From NCBI RefSeq assembly GCF_000023145.1, contig NC_012704.1:62001-126000 (forward strand): a stretch of 64,000 nucleotides of DNA. Direction: 5' to 3'. Below, one piece after another: positions 44,146 to 57,070 of this stretch (its first letter is position 1; every line of letters starts with the position of its first letter). This stretch comes from Corynebacterium kroppenstedtii DSM 44385. Lineage in GTDB: Bacteria; Actinomycetota; Actinomycetes; Mycobacteriales; Mycobacteriaceae. Both the position numbers and the translations under genes were made by a program. The notes under the pieces are model-generated. The model was not told where the DNA came from and made no database searches. It worked only from the letters and a program-made list of their open reading frames with translations.

Positions 44146-46287
44146 CTATTGGGGTCTAACAGCGACGATAAATGGTCCGACTTGTGTCACTGTCCAGTCA
44201 CTGAATGCTTCGGGGTGGAAGTGTATGGAGCGGAAATGCACATTGGGGTCGCTGGGGTACACATCATCAGCGACGTTCAGCGCCCAGTCGTCATCGTCGA
44301 CGGAGCCGCGGAAGAGGATGGCGTCGGGTTTCCTCCAGGGCATGTCGTCCATGGCGGAGTTGAGTTCCTCGGGGGTTTCGGCCTCTGACCACTTCTCGAT
44401 GGCTGCGTTCCGTTGCACAAATTCGCCGAGCGGGTTGGCGTAGTGAGCGGTCAGTGCCTGGAAGTCCAGGTAGGGGCGGTACGCCATGAAGGCCTGTTCG
44501 TCTGCAAGAAGAACCGTGTCGGTGGGTTCGCGTCCGATGGTGTCGGCGACTTTCTGGTAGTAGGTGCCGGAATCTGCGGGGACTCCGTCGTTGCGATGCC
44601 CGTCGCCGTCGGTGTCGGAGTAAGCGGAATTGATCGAGTGGGAGATGGACCAGGGGATTGTTGCCGCGAATTCGGTGGCTGCAATCCCAACGAGTACGCC
44701 GATGACCAGCGTGATTGTGGGTGCCGCGGTGGCAAACCGCTCGGGGTATATAGTGGGTATTCCATGTGCGAGGGCGTCACGGAGTCCGAGCACACCGGCG
44801 GTGGCGAGCAGCATAGTGATCGGCGGTTCCATGCGGAACCCCAGCAGCGTCGTCCCGTGGAGTGTGGCGGCCATGGAGAGCAACACCCAGGCGTAGTAGG
44901 TCAGCACAGCGATGGCGATCGGCATGGCAATGGGATGGGTGAAGCGCACGATGAGCCAGACGACGCCGACGAGGCAGAGGAACCCCAGAATGGTCATGTG
45001 GAACATGGGCGTCGGGATTTGTGTCCCGTCGGCAGGCAGGTAGTGCTGCGCTGTATCCGTGCTGCCATGTGGTTTGGTCAGCAGGTCCTTGATATAGGGA
45101 GCCCAGACCGTCGCTGCGATCAGGAGGGAGCCCATGCCAATGCCCGCGAGCCGGATGATCGGTAAGAAAGATTTCCGACGGATGGCTATGACGAGCCCAA
45201 TAACGACGATGGCGAGGGCGTTGACACCGGTGAACAGGGTGTAAAGGGTTGCCGATGCGCCGAGGAAGAGCGCTGTTGCGAGGGCTGACCAGCGGGCTCC
45301 GTTGATGGCCCGCCACGCGAACACAGCCGCGGCGGGGATCCCCATGCCGACGATGGCCGCGTAGGGTTCGAACGATGACAGGGACAGCATGATGGCCGTG
45401 GTGGTCAGCGCAATAGTGGTGGCGAGCGGCAGGCTGCCGGTGATGCGCTGCCATACGGGCACGAGCATGCACGCTGTTGCACTGAGCGTAATGATGGCCC
45501 ACGGCTGGAATGCGGCCCATCCGGCGAGTCCGGTGTAATGGGCGAACCGCCCGCCCGTGATGAACCAGCCGGCGGGGTAGAAGGTGGGGATGTCCGGGTA
45601 TGCCATGTCGTGGAGGCCAAATTGCGCGGTCATCCGGGTGAGGAATTGCGTCCGAAATGCCTGGTCTACGGAGATTCCGTCGAGGTACAGGCGGGTCGCG
45701 GACAGGGGGATGGTGAGCACCGTGCCTACTAGTCCGGCGGGGGACATGTAGGTGATGATGTATGTCAACCAGACTCGCCATCGGGGGCGACGAACAGCGG
45801 GGGAGTCGGCTCCATTTCTTGCACTGGAGTTTTTCGCACCGTTGTTCGTGTCGACGCTGCCACGTCCGGCTTGTTTTTCGTCGTGAACCCACCAGATAAG
45901 GAGGGCAGCAACGACCACAATGAGAATGGCCGAGGTCAGCGTGGAGAGCGCCTTGAGAACGTTGGAGTTGCTAAACGCCGGATAGTGCGTGGTCTTCATG
46001 AGGCGCCAGAAAACCAGCGACATGATCGCGCCCCCGACCACCGCCAGGGCCATATTTATGAGGGTCCGACTAAGCCCAATGTGGTCGGCGGTGCGGTTTG
46101 TAGCAGGCAGAATGGGATCTGCGGATGCGGCTGCGTCGGCGTTATCGACACTGTCCGCGTCATGGGTTGTCGTGGTGGAATCCGCAACTGGCGTGGATGC
46201 TGGATCCTTGTGCGACGTATCGCTCCCCTTTTTCGATGCCATGGGGTAGATCATGGCATATCGGTGGGACAGAGGGGATATTGCCAC
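44146..46287 (-). CDS. aftA: Galactan 5-O-arabinofuranosyltransferase AftA (GT85)
   Basis: 713 residues from GTG 46287, which has GAGG 4 nt upstream; Met codons at 46254 and 46242 are alternatives. About eleven membrane helices after a Ser/Thr/Asp-rich cytoplasmic N-terminus, and a C-terminal soluble domain ending DWTVTQVGPFIVAVRP. Short periplasmic motif GLHDMAYPDIPTFYPAGWF near residue 225 carries the DIPTFYP segment characteristic of AftA. It puts the first arabinose on the galactan, priming Emb. The gene lies directly before emb, as in other Corynebacteriales, and both belong to one transcript. Confidence 0.92.
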   Translation of the reverse strand: MAISPLSHRYAMIYPMASKKGSDTSHKDPASTPVADSTTTTHDADSVDNADAAASADPILPATNRTADHIGLSRTLINMALAVVGGAIMSLVFWRLMKTTHYPAFSNSNVLKALSTLTSAILIVVVAALLIWWVHDEKQAGRGSVDTNNGAKNSSARNGADSPAVRRPRWRVWLTYIITYMSPAGLVGTVLTIPLSATRLYLDGISVDQAFRTQFLTRMTAQFGLHDMAYPDIPTFYPAGWFITGGRFAHYTGLAGWAAFQPWAIITLSATACMLVPVWQRITGSLPLATTIALTTTAIMLSLSSFEPYAAIVGMGIPAAAVFAWRAINGARWSALATALFLGASATLYTLFTGVNALAIVVIGLVIAIRRKSFLPIIRLAGIGMGSLLIAATVWAPYIKDLLTKPHGSTDTAQHYLPADGTQIPTPMFHMTILGFLCLVGVVWLIVRFTHPIAMPIAIAVLTYYAWVLLSMAATLHGTTLLGFRMEPPITMLLATAGVLGLRDALAHGIPTIYPERFATAAPTITLVIGVLVGIAATEFAATIPWSISHSINSAYSDTDGDGHRNDGVPADSGTYYQKVADTIGREPTDTVLLADEQAFMAYRPYLDFQALTAHYANPLGEFVQRNAAIEKWSEAETPEELNSAMDDMPWRKPDAILFRGSVDDDDWALNVADDVYPSDPNVHFRSIHFHPEAFSDWTVTQVGPFIVAVRPQ

Positions 46288-46316
46288 GCGTCCTCGTCGG
46301 CAATCCCCGTCAGCGA

Positions 46317-48236
46317 TTAGTCGTCGCCAGTGATCAGGATCGCGCGAATTCCGGTGTGGAACCCGTCGCGCAGGCTGACGCGCTGCGATTCACTCAGCGT
46401 GTATTCGTGCAACGATTCGCACGCGAATTGCAGGAGCGGACGATCCACATTCGGCGGGAGCCCTCCGCCAGAGAGAACGTGCGCGCTGTCACGCTGTTCC
46501 TCGGTCGCGACGTGATGGAACCACCATGTCGCATACTGTTGGCCGACATCAAACGGCGTCTGGAATCCCGTGGTCGTCCAGATCTCGTTGGGCAGCGGTA
46601 CGTACCGAGACCGGAGCTTCCGCCGTGGCGCCATCATCGACGGCTTCGGCGCAGGCTTGGACTGCGGCGCGGGCGTTGCAGTTTCGGAAGCATTGTCATC
46701 GTTCGAGCCATTGCCTGAATCTCCGCCTGACGTGGCGTCGGCACTCCCATCCGATGCCTGCTGTGATGCCGCAAGATGCGCTGCTTGATGCCGCGCAGCG
46801 ACACTCCCCGGGGTTGCAACAGTGGCCGGTCGATCCGCCGATCGCGGATCCTCAGGTTTGCTGTCGTCCTTCGGCGCCGGGGTATCGGCAGCCTCCGTAG
46901 TGGAGCCTTCATTTGCCGCCAAGGCTCCCCCGACTGCTTCAGCCGGTTGAGTGGTTCGTTGCTTGCCGACGCTGGACTCCGGAATTCGTGTCGCGGGTGC
47001 TCCTCCCGACGGCGAATGCTCCGTTTGCCCTGGTACCGCCTGGTCAGCGTCGGCGGCGCGGGTCTGTGACGGCGTGGTGCTGGCGTCGGGTCCGCCATTT
47101 CCATTGCTCCGACGATCCGCTGCGTTAGCGCTCCGTCGGGCACAGGCCATCATGTCGGCCGGCGTCGGACGTGATGGAGATGACTCCGCTGAGTGGGATT
47201 CGTGTGCGGATGTTGAGTGGTCACCGTGCTCGCCATCGGCGGCAGCGTTATTTCCGCGCACGCGCCGGGATGTCCACGTCTCGTCGCTGGTGTTCGCAGG
47301 TTGGCCGCCCTTTCCGTGCCGATCGGCCTCATGAGCGTTCGCCTCATGGGCATGGTTGGAGTCCGGGCATGAGGAATGGTCCTCGTCACCCTTGTTTTTC
47401 GCCAGCTGGCCGTTATATCCTGACCGCCCATTGCCACTGGGCTTTCCAGCATTGACGTGGGTTTCGGCCGTGGACGATGTTCGTGTACCAGACGTTGAGG
47501 TGCCGGAATCAGAGACGTCGGTCCCGGCCTCAGAATCACCGTTGCCATCGGTAGCTTCACCCGAAGCGTCCCCGGCCGAAGCATCCCCATTCGTCGCGCC
47601 ACCGGACGTCTCATTTTCCGCTGTGTGTCCGTCGACAATCGGATCCTGCGCCTCCAGCGGGCGCGGGGGAATGGACGGCGGAATGGGCCCCTCGAGCGGC
47701 TGGATCTGCATGGTATCGGCGAAGTCTTCGCGCGGGTCCAGCACGGTGATCGAGTCGCATTTGTGCCGGAGCGCGTTGGACATCGAGTCCCAGCTGAACC
47801 CGTAGAGGTGGACCCGCACTCCCATCGCGGACGCTTCAACAACACCGGGGATCATGTCTTGGTCGCCGGACACAAGCACCATGTCGGAACACTGTTGGCG
47901 GACCGCCGCCAGAATCATATCGGCAACGAGCCTGGTATCGACCGCTTTTTGCGTGCGCCGCTGCCCAGTCTCGATCAGCAGCCCCGCGCGCAGCTGAACC
48001 CCGTCGACTGTCCGGAGTGCGCGTTGGTACCGGTGAGGCCCGGAATCTGGGATGCCGTCGTACCAATTTTGTCGCTGTACAGGCTGGCCAACATGTTGCG
48101 TAATCATTCGGTCGAGCACTGAACAGACTTCGGGTAGATCAATTTCGAGCTGTGTTCGGGCACCTTCCTCCCATGAGTTGTAAAAGCTTGCTAGAAGATA
48201 AGAGGTATCGACGAAAACTAAGGTGCGTTCGAGCAT
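46317..48236 (-). CDS. NYN-domain (PIN-like) protein with long low-complexity linker
   Basis: 639 residues. N-terminal NYN/LabA-like nuclease domain (about 1-170): RTLVFVDTSYLLASFYNSW with the first acidic residue, DTRLVADMILAAV, MVLVSGDQDMIPGVVEA (acidic cluster), VRVHLYGF. Residues about 185-530 are Asp/Ser/Thr/Gly/Asn-rich, without predicted fold. A conserved-looking end (about 535-635) follows: RYVPLPNEIWTTTGFQTPFD, TWWFHHVATEEQRD. NYN domains act as RNases. ATG 48236. Divergent from a degenerate ABC ATPase gene; role unknown. Confidence 0.8.
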   Translation of the reverse strand: MLERTLVFVDTSYLLASFYNSWEEGARTQLEIDLPEVCSVLDRMITQHVGQPVQRQNWYDGIPDSGPHRYQRALRTVDGVQLRAGLLIETGQRRTQKAVDTRLVADMILAAVRQQCSDMVLVSGDQDMIPGVVEASAMGVRVHLYGFSWDSMSNALRHKCDSITVLDPREDFADTMQIQPLEGPIPPSIPPRPLEAQDPIVDGHTAENETSGGATNGDASAGDASGEATDGNGDSEAGTDVSDSGTSTSGTRTSSTAETHVNAGKPSGNGRSGYNGQLAKNKGDEDHSSCPDSNHAHEANAHEADRHGKGGQPANTSDETWTSRRVRGNNAAADGEHGDHSTSAHESHSAESSPSRPTPADMMACARRSANAADRRSNGNGGPDASTTPSQTRAADADQAVPGQTEHSPSGGAPATRIPESSVGKQRTTQPAEAVGGALAANEGSTTEAADTPAPKDDSKPEDPRSADRPATVATPGSVAARHQAAHLAASQQASDGSADATSGGDSGNGSNDDNASETATPAPQSKPAPKPSMMAPRRKLRSRYVPLPNEIWTTTGFQTPFDVGQQYATWWFHHVATEEQRDSAHVLSGGGLPPNVDRPLLQFACESLHEYTLSESQRVSLRDGFHTGIRAILITGDD

Positions 48237-48369
48237 CGTTCACGGTTTCCTAACTAAAAATTTATCTAACTTTTTGTAAGAGGTTCTGGGACTCAGGTTA
48301 GCGATTTCTAGTCACTAACGCCGACTCACGCGCCCGCATTCTAGTGCATTTTACGGGGAGCCCCCACTG

Positions 48370-48394
48370 TATTGGTTCCCCCAACTATCCAATA
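48370..48394. promoter_or_regulatory. Inverted repeat between the NYN and ABC-like genes
   Basis: TATTGG (48370-48375) and CCAATA (48389-48394) with a 13-nt spacer, in the 247-nt divergent interval. Flanks are nearly symmetric as well (ACTG/AGTAGT). Could be an operator or part of a promoter; no regulator gene adjoins. Confidence 0.3.
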
Positions 48395-48483
48395 GTAGTT
48401 CGCTATGTATCACCTTAACGGGGGCTTGTCGACGCTCAATGTCGGGTTTCTCCGCGCGCCCGTAGTGGAAAAGGTGGTAAAGA

Positions 48484-49389
48484 GTGGAAGGTATGGACTT
48501 GCGTTCGACGGACCCGACGGCAGATGCGCGCGATGGTTCTGCTGGAGAGTGGCGGGAATGGGATCCCGCCGACGCTCCGATCGCGTGGATGCGGAAGGCT
48601 ATGGTGGCTGAGGCCCGCCGCGTCTGGTCCGTGCCGTGGGAGGCTCGGCGTCGCAAGGATGCTTCGGTTCTCGTGCGAGACTGCAACTTAGCGTTGCACG
48701 AGGGCTTGATCTATTCATTCGTGGGGGACGCTGCGGCTGGATCCGCTGGTAGCCGGACCACAGCCGCTCCCACCGCAACCAGTAGCCCGACCACCACCAG
48801 CAGGCCGACCACCGCCACTCCGAACGTAGCTACTCCCAGCCCGTCGGCGTCGGCAGCCAGTATTTTGCATGTCCTCGCTGGTCAAGAGGGCATTTCGGGC
48901 GGAATCATCTCCGTTTTCGGCGAGGCCCCCTACGACAACGCCCGCACAATGGACAGCACCGTCATGGCCGGGATGTCGGTTCGGTACCCCGCCCAGTGGC
49001 GTGTCGACCGGGTGCTTCGCACTGCGGCGCGTCGCTACCCAAACTGGGACGACGATTATGCGGAAATGGTGTCTCGTGCATTCCAGCTGGATCTCTCTAC
49101 CAAGGTCAACCACTTATCGACGCAGGCCAGGACGCTGTTGTCGGCGGTCGTGGCTGTGGCGGCGCGTGCGCCGTTGACGTTGTGGGATAGGCCGTGTGAG
49201 GGGCTGAATCCGGAGCGTCGGAAGTTAGTGATGCAGACTCTCGTGGCTGATTGTGCTGCACACCCGAGGACAGTGGTGATGAATCAGGCAGATCGTCGTG
49301 CCGACAACCTGGTGCATGCGTCCGCGGATCGTCTCCTCGTTGTCTCTGGCGGCACGATTGTCGGGGACTTTCCAACGGATGACGCGTAG
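48484..49389 (+). CDS. Degenerate ABC ATPase homologue (YtrB-like)
   Basis: 301 residues. The layout is that of YtrB-type ATPases: RYPNWDDDYAEMVSRAFQLD near 187, KVNHLSTQARTLLSAVVAVA (normally LS-x-G-x-x), APLTLWDRPCEGLNPERRKL (normally ILDEP-x-x-GLDP), NQADRRADNLVHASADRLLV. The Walker A loop is missing: after IYSFVGDAAAGSAGS (about 76-90) comes a Thr/Ser/Pro/Ala-rich stretch to about 126, then ILHVLAG. The catalytic Glu of Walker B is replaced (W-D-R-P). It probably does not hydrolyse ATP. GTG 48484 has AAAGGTGG upstream. The next gene, a membrane protein, begins 10 nt later. Confidence 0.7.
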   Translation: MEGMDLRSTDPTADARDGSAGEWREWDPADAPIAWMRKAMVAEARRVWSVPWEARRRKDASVLVRDCNLALHEGLIYSFVGDAAAGSAGSRTTAAPTATSSPTTTSRPTTATPNVATPSPSASAASILHVLAGQEGISGGIISVFGEAPYDNARTMDSTVMAGMSVRYPAQWRVDRVLRTAARRYPNWDDDYAEMVSRAFQLDLSTKVNHLSTQARTLLSAVVAVAARAPLTLWDRPCEGLNPERRKLVMQTLVADCAAHPRTVVMNQADRRADNLVHASADRLLVVSGGTIVGDFPTDDA

Positions 49390-49399
49390 GGGGGGTGTG

Positions 49400-50293
49400 A
49401 TGCAGGTTCGTGACCGTTTGTCCTTGGCCGATGTGTCAACAGGTACCCGATGGTTAGTGGACCTGATGGTTGTCCTGGCTTTATGGATGGATGCGTCGCA
49501 GCCCGTGTTCGGCGTGGCGACGGCGATGGTGTGGTGCATCCTCACGCCGTATGGGAACCCGCGCTTGTTGGCCTATCGAGCGTTTGGCCTGACCATTTCC
49601 CGCTATGTCCGCGATTATGTGCTGGTTGCCGCGGTTCGTTCGGTGGCTTTGGTTGCGGTTGGCTGTCTGATCGGTGTCCTTGTCCGACGCGGCGTCGCAG
49701 GGTGGAGCTTGCCGCCTTTCCTTGGTTCTTCCCAAGCAGAATCTGTGACTCCATTTATCGTGTATCTGCTGGTCGTGGCGTTTGCCGGCGTTGTCCTGGG
49801 GCTCGGCTTTAACGCATTCGCGGGGTCGCGGACGATGTCGATGCGGCAGTATCCGGGGCTTGGTGGCGAGCAAAAGTTGGACGGCGACCGCTATGCAGAA
49901 TCAAGATTCGTCGGCGAAGGCGCAGGGTTATCGGATCTAACGGTGGAGTTGTGGGGCGGACGTTCTTCGGCTGAAACACCTCGTACAGAGGAAGAGCAGC
50001 ATAACTTGACCTGGCACTTCCTACCTACGCGCGAAACCTGTTGGGGAGTTTTCGCTGTAGCCTTGCTTCTATGCGGCATCAGTTTCGCGACTGGCTCGAT
50101 GATCGTTGTCGTTGTCGGCCTCCTTGTGACCTGCGTCCTTGTTGGGCTTGTGCTCGTCGCCATCGCTCGGAACGCAATTAGCTTCGGCGTCCCGCGAGCC
50201 ATTATGTGGAGAAAAAACTCAGTTCTCGCCCTCGGTCAAGCCGTGTGGATAGCTGTTCTGTTCATCATCACCGCAGTGTCGATCGCAAGCTAA
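49400..50293 (+). CDS. Polytopic membrane protein, partner of the ABC-like protein
   Basis: 297 residues with about six helices: pairs near 12-50, 60-95 and 115-140, a hydrophilic loop (about 143-205) and two to three C-terminal helices. No family recognised; the gene order ATPase homologue then membrane protein is that of a YtrB/permease pair. ATG 49400 lies 10 nt after the preceding stop with AGGGGGGG as Shine-Dalgarno; an in-frame ATG at 49379 overlaps that gene. If the ATPase homologue is inactive, this protein may work without transport activity. Transcription probably ends at the hairpin at 50411. Confidence 0.65.
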   Translation: MQVRDRLSLADVSTGTRWLVDLMVVLALWMDASQPVFGVATAMVWCILTPYGNPRLLAYRAFGLTISRYVRDYVLVAAVRSVALVAVGCLIGVLVRRGVAGWSLPPFLGSSQAESVTPFIVYLLVVAFAGVVLGLGFNAFAGSRTMSMRQYPGLGGEQKLDGDRYAESRFVGEGAGLSDLTVELWGGRSSAETPRTEEEQHNLTWHFLPTRETCWGVFAVALLLCGISFATGSMIVVVVGLLVTCVLVGLVLVAIARNAISFGVPRAIMWRKNSVLALGQAVWIAVLFIITAVSIAS

Positions 50294-50410
50294 CTCTTTC
50301 CACCACCTCACCGCTTGCCTGGCACGCAGCTCACAGTTCCCCCTCCGCCTTTAGCTCACGGCCTTAACTCGTGGACTCACTGTTTCATTGCCGACGATGG
50401 AGCGAACGGA

Positions 50411-50444
50411 AAGGGATCGCGTGTGCGGTCCCTTCTTTTGTTTT
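50411..50444 (+). terminator. Rho-independent terminator
   Basis: AAGGGATCGC pairs with GCGGTCCCTT over a GTGT loop (ten pairs, one G-T), followed by CTTTTGTTTT. This is a textbook intrinsic terminator for the upstream operon and insulates it from the rRNA operon. Confidence 0.85.
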
Positions 50445-50628
50445 CTGTTGGTGTGTTTTGTGGTGTTGTGCTGGGGGTTTGTGGTGTGTGGGTGGGGTGT
50501 GTAGTGTTCTTTGTCGTCGCCGAGACAGCCGCCGGGTAGCTGGAAAGTTAGTTGCTTGGTTGTTGGTTGTGTTGGTGGTTGGGGTGGAGATTCTTTCACT
50601 TTTTGTTGGCTGGTTTCAGATTGCGTGT

Positions 50629-50657
50629 TTGCGTCTGGCTGGTTGTGGTGTTAGGGT
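50629..50657 (+). promoter_or_regulatory. Candidate rRNA operon promoter
   Basis: TTGCGT (50629-50634), 17-nt spacer, TAGGGT (50652-50657), about 300 nt upstream of 16S. Actinobacterial sigma-A -10 sites fit TAnnnT. Further promoters are possible in this GT-rich leader. Confidence 0.45.
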
Positions 50658-50715
50658 TTCTGCTTGCTGCACATGCTGGTGCACTGATTGTGGTGTGCTT
50701 GGTGTTGTGTGTGCG

Positions 50716-50740
50716 TGTGTTGTGTGAGAACTCGATAGTG
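50716..50740 (+). promoter_or_regulatory. Leader repeat, probable rRNA antitermination element
   Basis: 25-nt block beginning TGTGTTGTGTGAGAACT and ending GATAGTG, which recurs with a single base change in the 16S-23S spacer at 52761-52785. Sequences of the GAGAACT-x-(G/A)ATAGTG type occur in actinobacterial rRNA leaders and spacers, where they are associated with box elements for Nus-dependent antitermination. Confidence 0.6.
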
Positions 50741-50958
50741 TGCCAATGTACTTTTGTGTTGGTCGCAGCAGGTGCCACAGTGTTGTGGTGGTTGCTTTGA
50801 TCATCATGACAAGACTTTTAACACCTAATTTTTTGGTGTGCTTGTGGTCTGCCTTCCCCGTTGGTGGGCTGCAACAACTATTTTTTCGGATTCCGATACG
50901 GGATTTTTTGTGTCGGGGTTTGTTTTTTGCTTGGTTTTCAGGCTTTTTGTGCTTTGTT

Positions 50959-55962
<5,004 letters not shown>

Positions 55963-56071
55963 CAAAGTCTTGTGGCGGAATACGATGGTTTGTTGGTTGC
56001 TTGCGTCTGCTGTTTGGTGTCTTGTGCAGCACACCACCCGGTGTTGGGTGTGTGTTGTCCCTATAGGTTGT

Positions 56072-56187
56072 GTTGGTGGTTAGTGCGGTGGGGTCACGCC
56101 CGGTCCCTTTCCGAACCCGGAAGCTAAGCCTGCCTGCGCCGATGGTACTGCACCTGGGAGGGTGTGGGAGAGTAGGTCGCCGCCAAC
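56072..56187 (+). rRNA. rrf: 5S ribosomal RNA
   Basis: 116 nt. The terminal stem GTTGGTGG/CCGCCAAC closes the molecule; inside are CGGTCCCTTTCCGAACCCGG and GTAGGTCGCCGCC. Located 109 nt after 23S, as expected for one operon. Confidence 0.95.
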
Positions 56188-56222
56188 CGTAACGTAGTTA
56201 ATTTAATATGTTGTGTGTGTTT

Positions 56223-56268
56223 GTGTGTGGTGCGGCCGAACCCGGTGGGGGTGGGCCACACCACACAC
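56223..56268 (+). terminator. Hairpin ending the rRNA operon
   Basis: GTGTGTGGTG (56223-56232) pairs perfectly with CACCACACAC (56259-56268), with an inner GGCC/GGCC helix after one mismatch. It is 36 nt downstream of 5S. There is no T-run, common for actinobacterial rRNA terminators. Confidence 0.65.
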
Positions 56269-56349
56269 TTCCGTATATCTAGACGGCTTCGTCCGTCCCT
56301 TCTTATCCGAATGAATTCCTCATAGAAAGCTATTGCTAGCCTGGGGGCT

Positions 56350-56778
56350 ATGAGGAAGTTGTATATTGCTGCCACCGTTTGGCTGGCGATCGGGCTCATC
56401 GCCGGAGTGTTTTATCGCGAATTCACCAGAGCCCATGATTTCGAAGGAGCCACTCAACTATCTGTGGTCCACACGCACTCACTTATTCTTGGGATGACAA
56501 TGAACCTTCTGTTCCTTGTCTTCGCCCTGTTACTGCGAATCGACAAAGATCGGCGCTTCACCGCGTTTTTCTGGGTCTATAACGCGGGAGCCGCCTGGAC
56601 TGTCGGATTTCTCGCTTTTCACGGCATCTGCCAGGTTCTTGGTCAAGACTTTCCCGAATCCTTGGCCATCGTCGCAGGTATGGGCCACATTATTATTACC
56701 GTTGGATTCGTCCTCTTCTTCGTCATCTTGAATAAATATCTCAAAAGGTGGCAAAAGAAAAATAACGTATCGCAATAA
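56350..56778 (+). CDS. DUF2871 family membrane protein
   Basis: 142 residues, four helices, with conserved histidines in the membrane: YIAATVWLAIGLIAGVFYREF, VVHTHSLILGMTMNLLFLV, AGAAWTVGFLAFHGICQVLG and VAGMGHIIITVGFVLFFVIL. The H-x-H and helix-embedded His residues recall the haem-copper oxidase/NnrS-like layout, suggesting but not proving metal or haem binding. Family function unknown. ATG at 56350; a hairpin follows the stop. Single gene after the rRNA operon. Confidence 0.85.
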   Translation: MRKLYIAATVWLAIGLIAGVFYREFTRAHDFEGATQLSVVHTHSLILGMTMNLLFLVFALLLRIDKDRRFTAFFWVYNAGAAWTVGFLAFHGICQVLGQDFPESLAIVAGMGHIIITVGFVLFFVILNKYLKRWQKKNNVSQ

Positions 56779-56791
56779 GTCGGTCGTTTTC

Positions 56792-56815
56792 TGACCAGGC
56801 AATTCCAGCTGGTCA
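56792..56815. terminator. Hairpin after the DUF2871 gene
   Basis: TGACCAG (56792-56798) and CTGGTCA (56809-56815), 10-nt loop, 13 nt after the stop codon. No T-run. The remaining ~250 nt before the next gene contain GGAAA-G-TTTCC at 56846-56856 and no recognisable riboswitch. Confidence 0.45.
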
Positions 56816-57070
56816 AGCCGAGGTATTCATCCTTTCGGGTGTGATGGAAAGTTTCCTGGACGTTAAATCTTCCCAACGAGATAGGTAATCACGGCAATTA
56901 CACGTATTCTAAGTTCCGTAATTAAACAATCTCGTTCGCCGTTACCCGCGGCCACCATCGTCGTTTATAAAATTCATACAAAACTGCCGCGTTTAAGCTA
57001 TCCGGTTCTCTCGAAGCCCGCGCGTAACTTAAAAGTGGCTTTAGCTGTGCTGTTTAAAGGAGCCCTCATT

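Noticed and set aside
56816..57070. A riboswitch upstream of the oligopeptide transporter operon
   Set aside because: Only small palindromes are present; none of the conserved cores I know can be placed.
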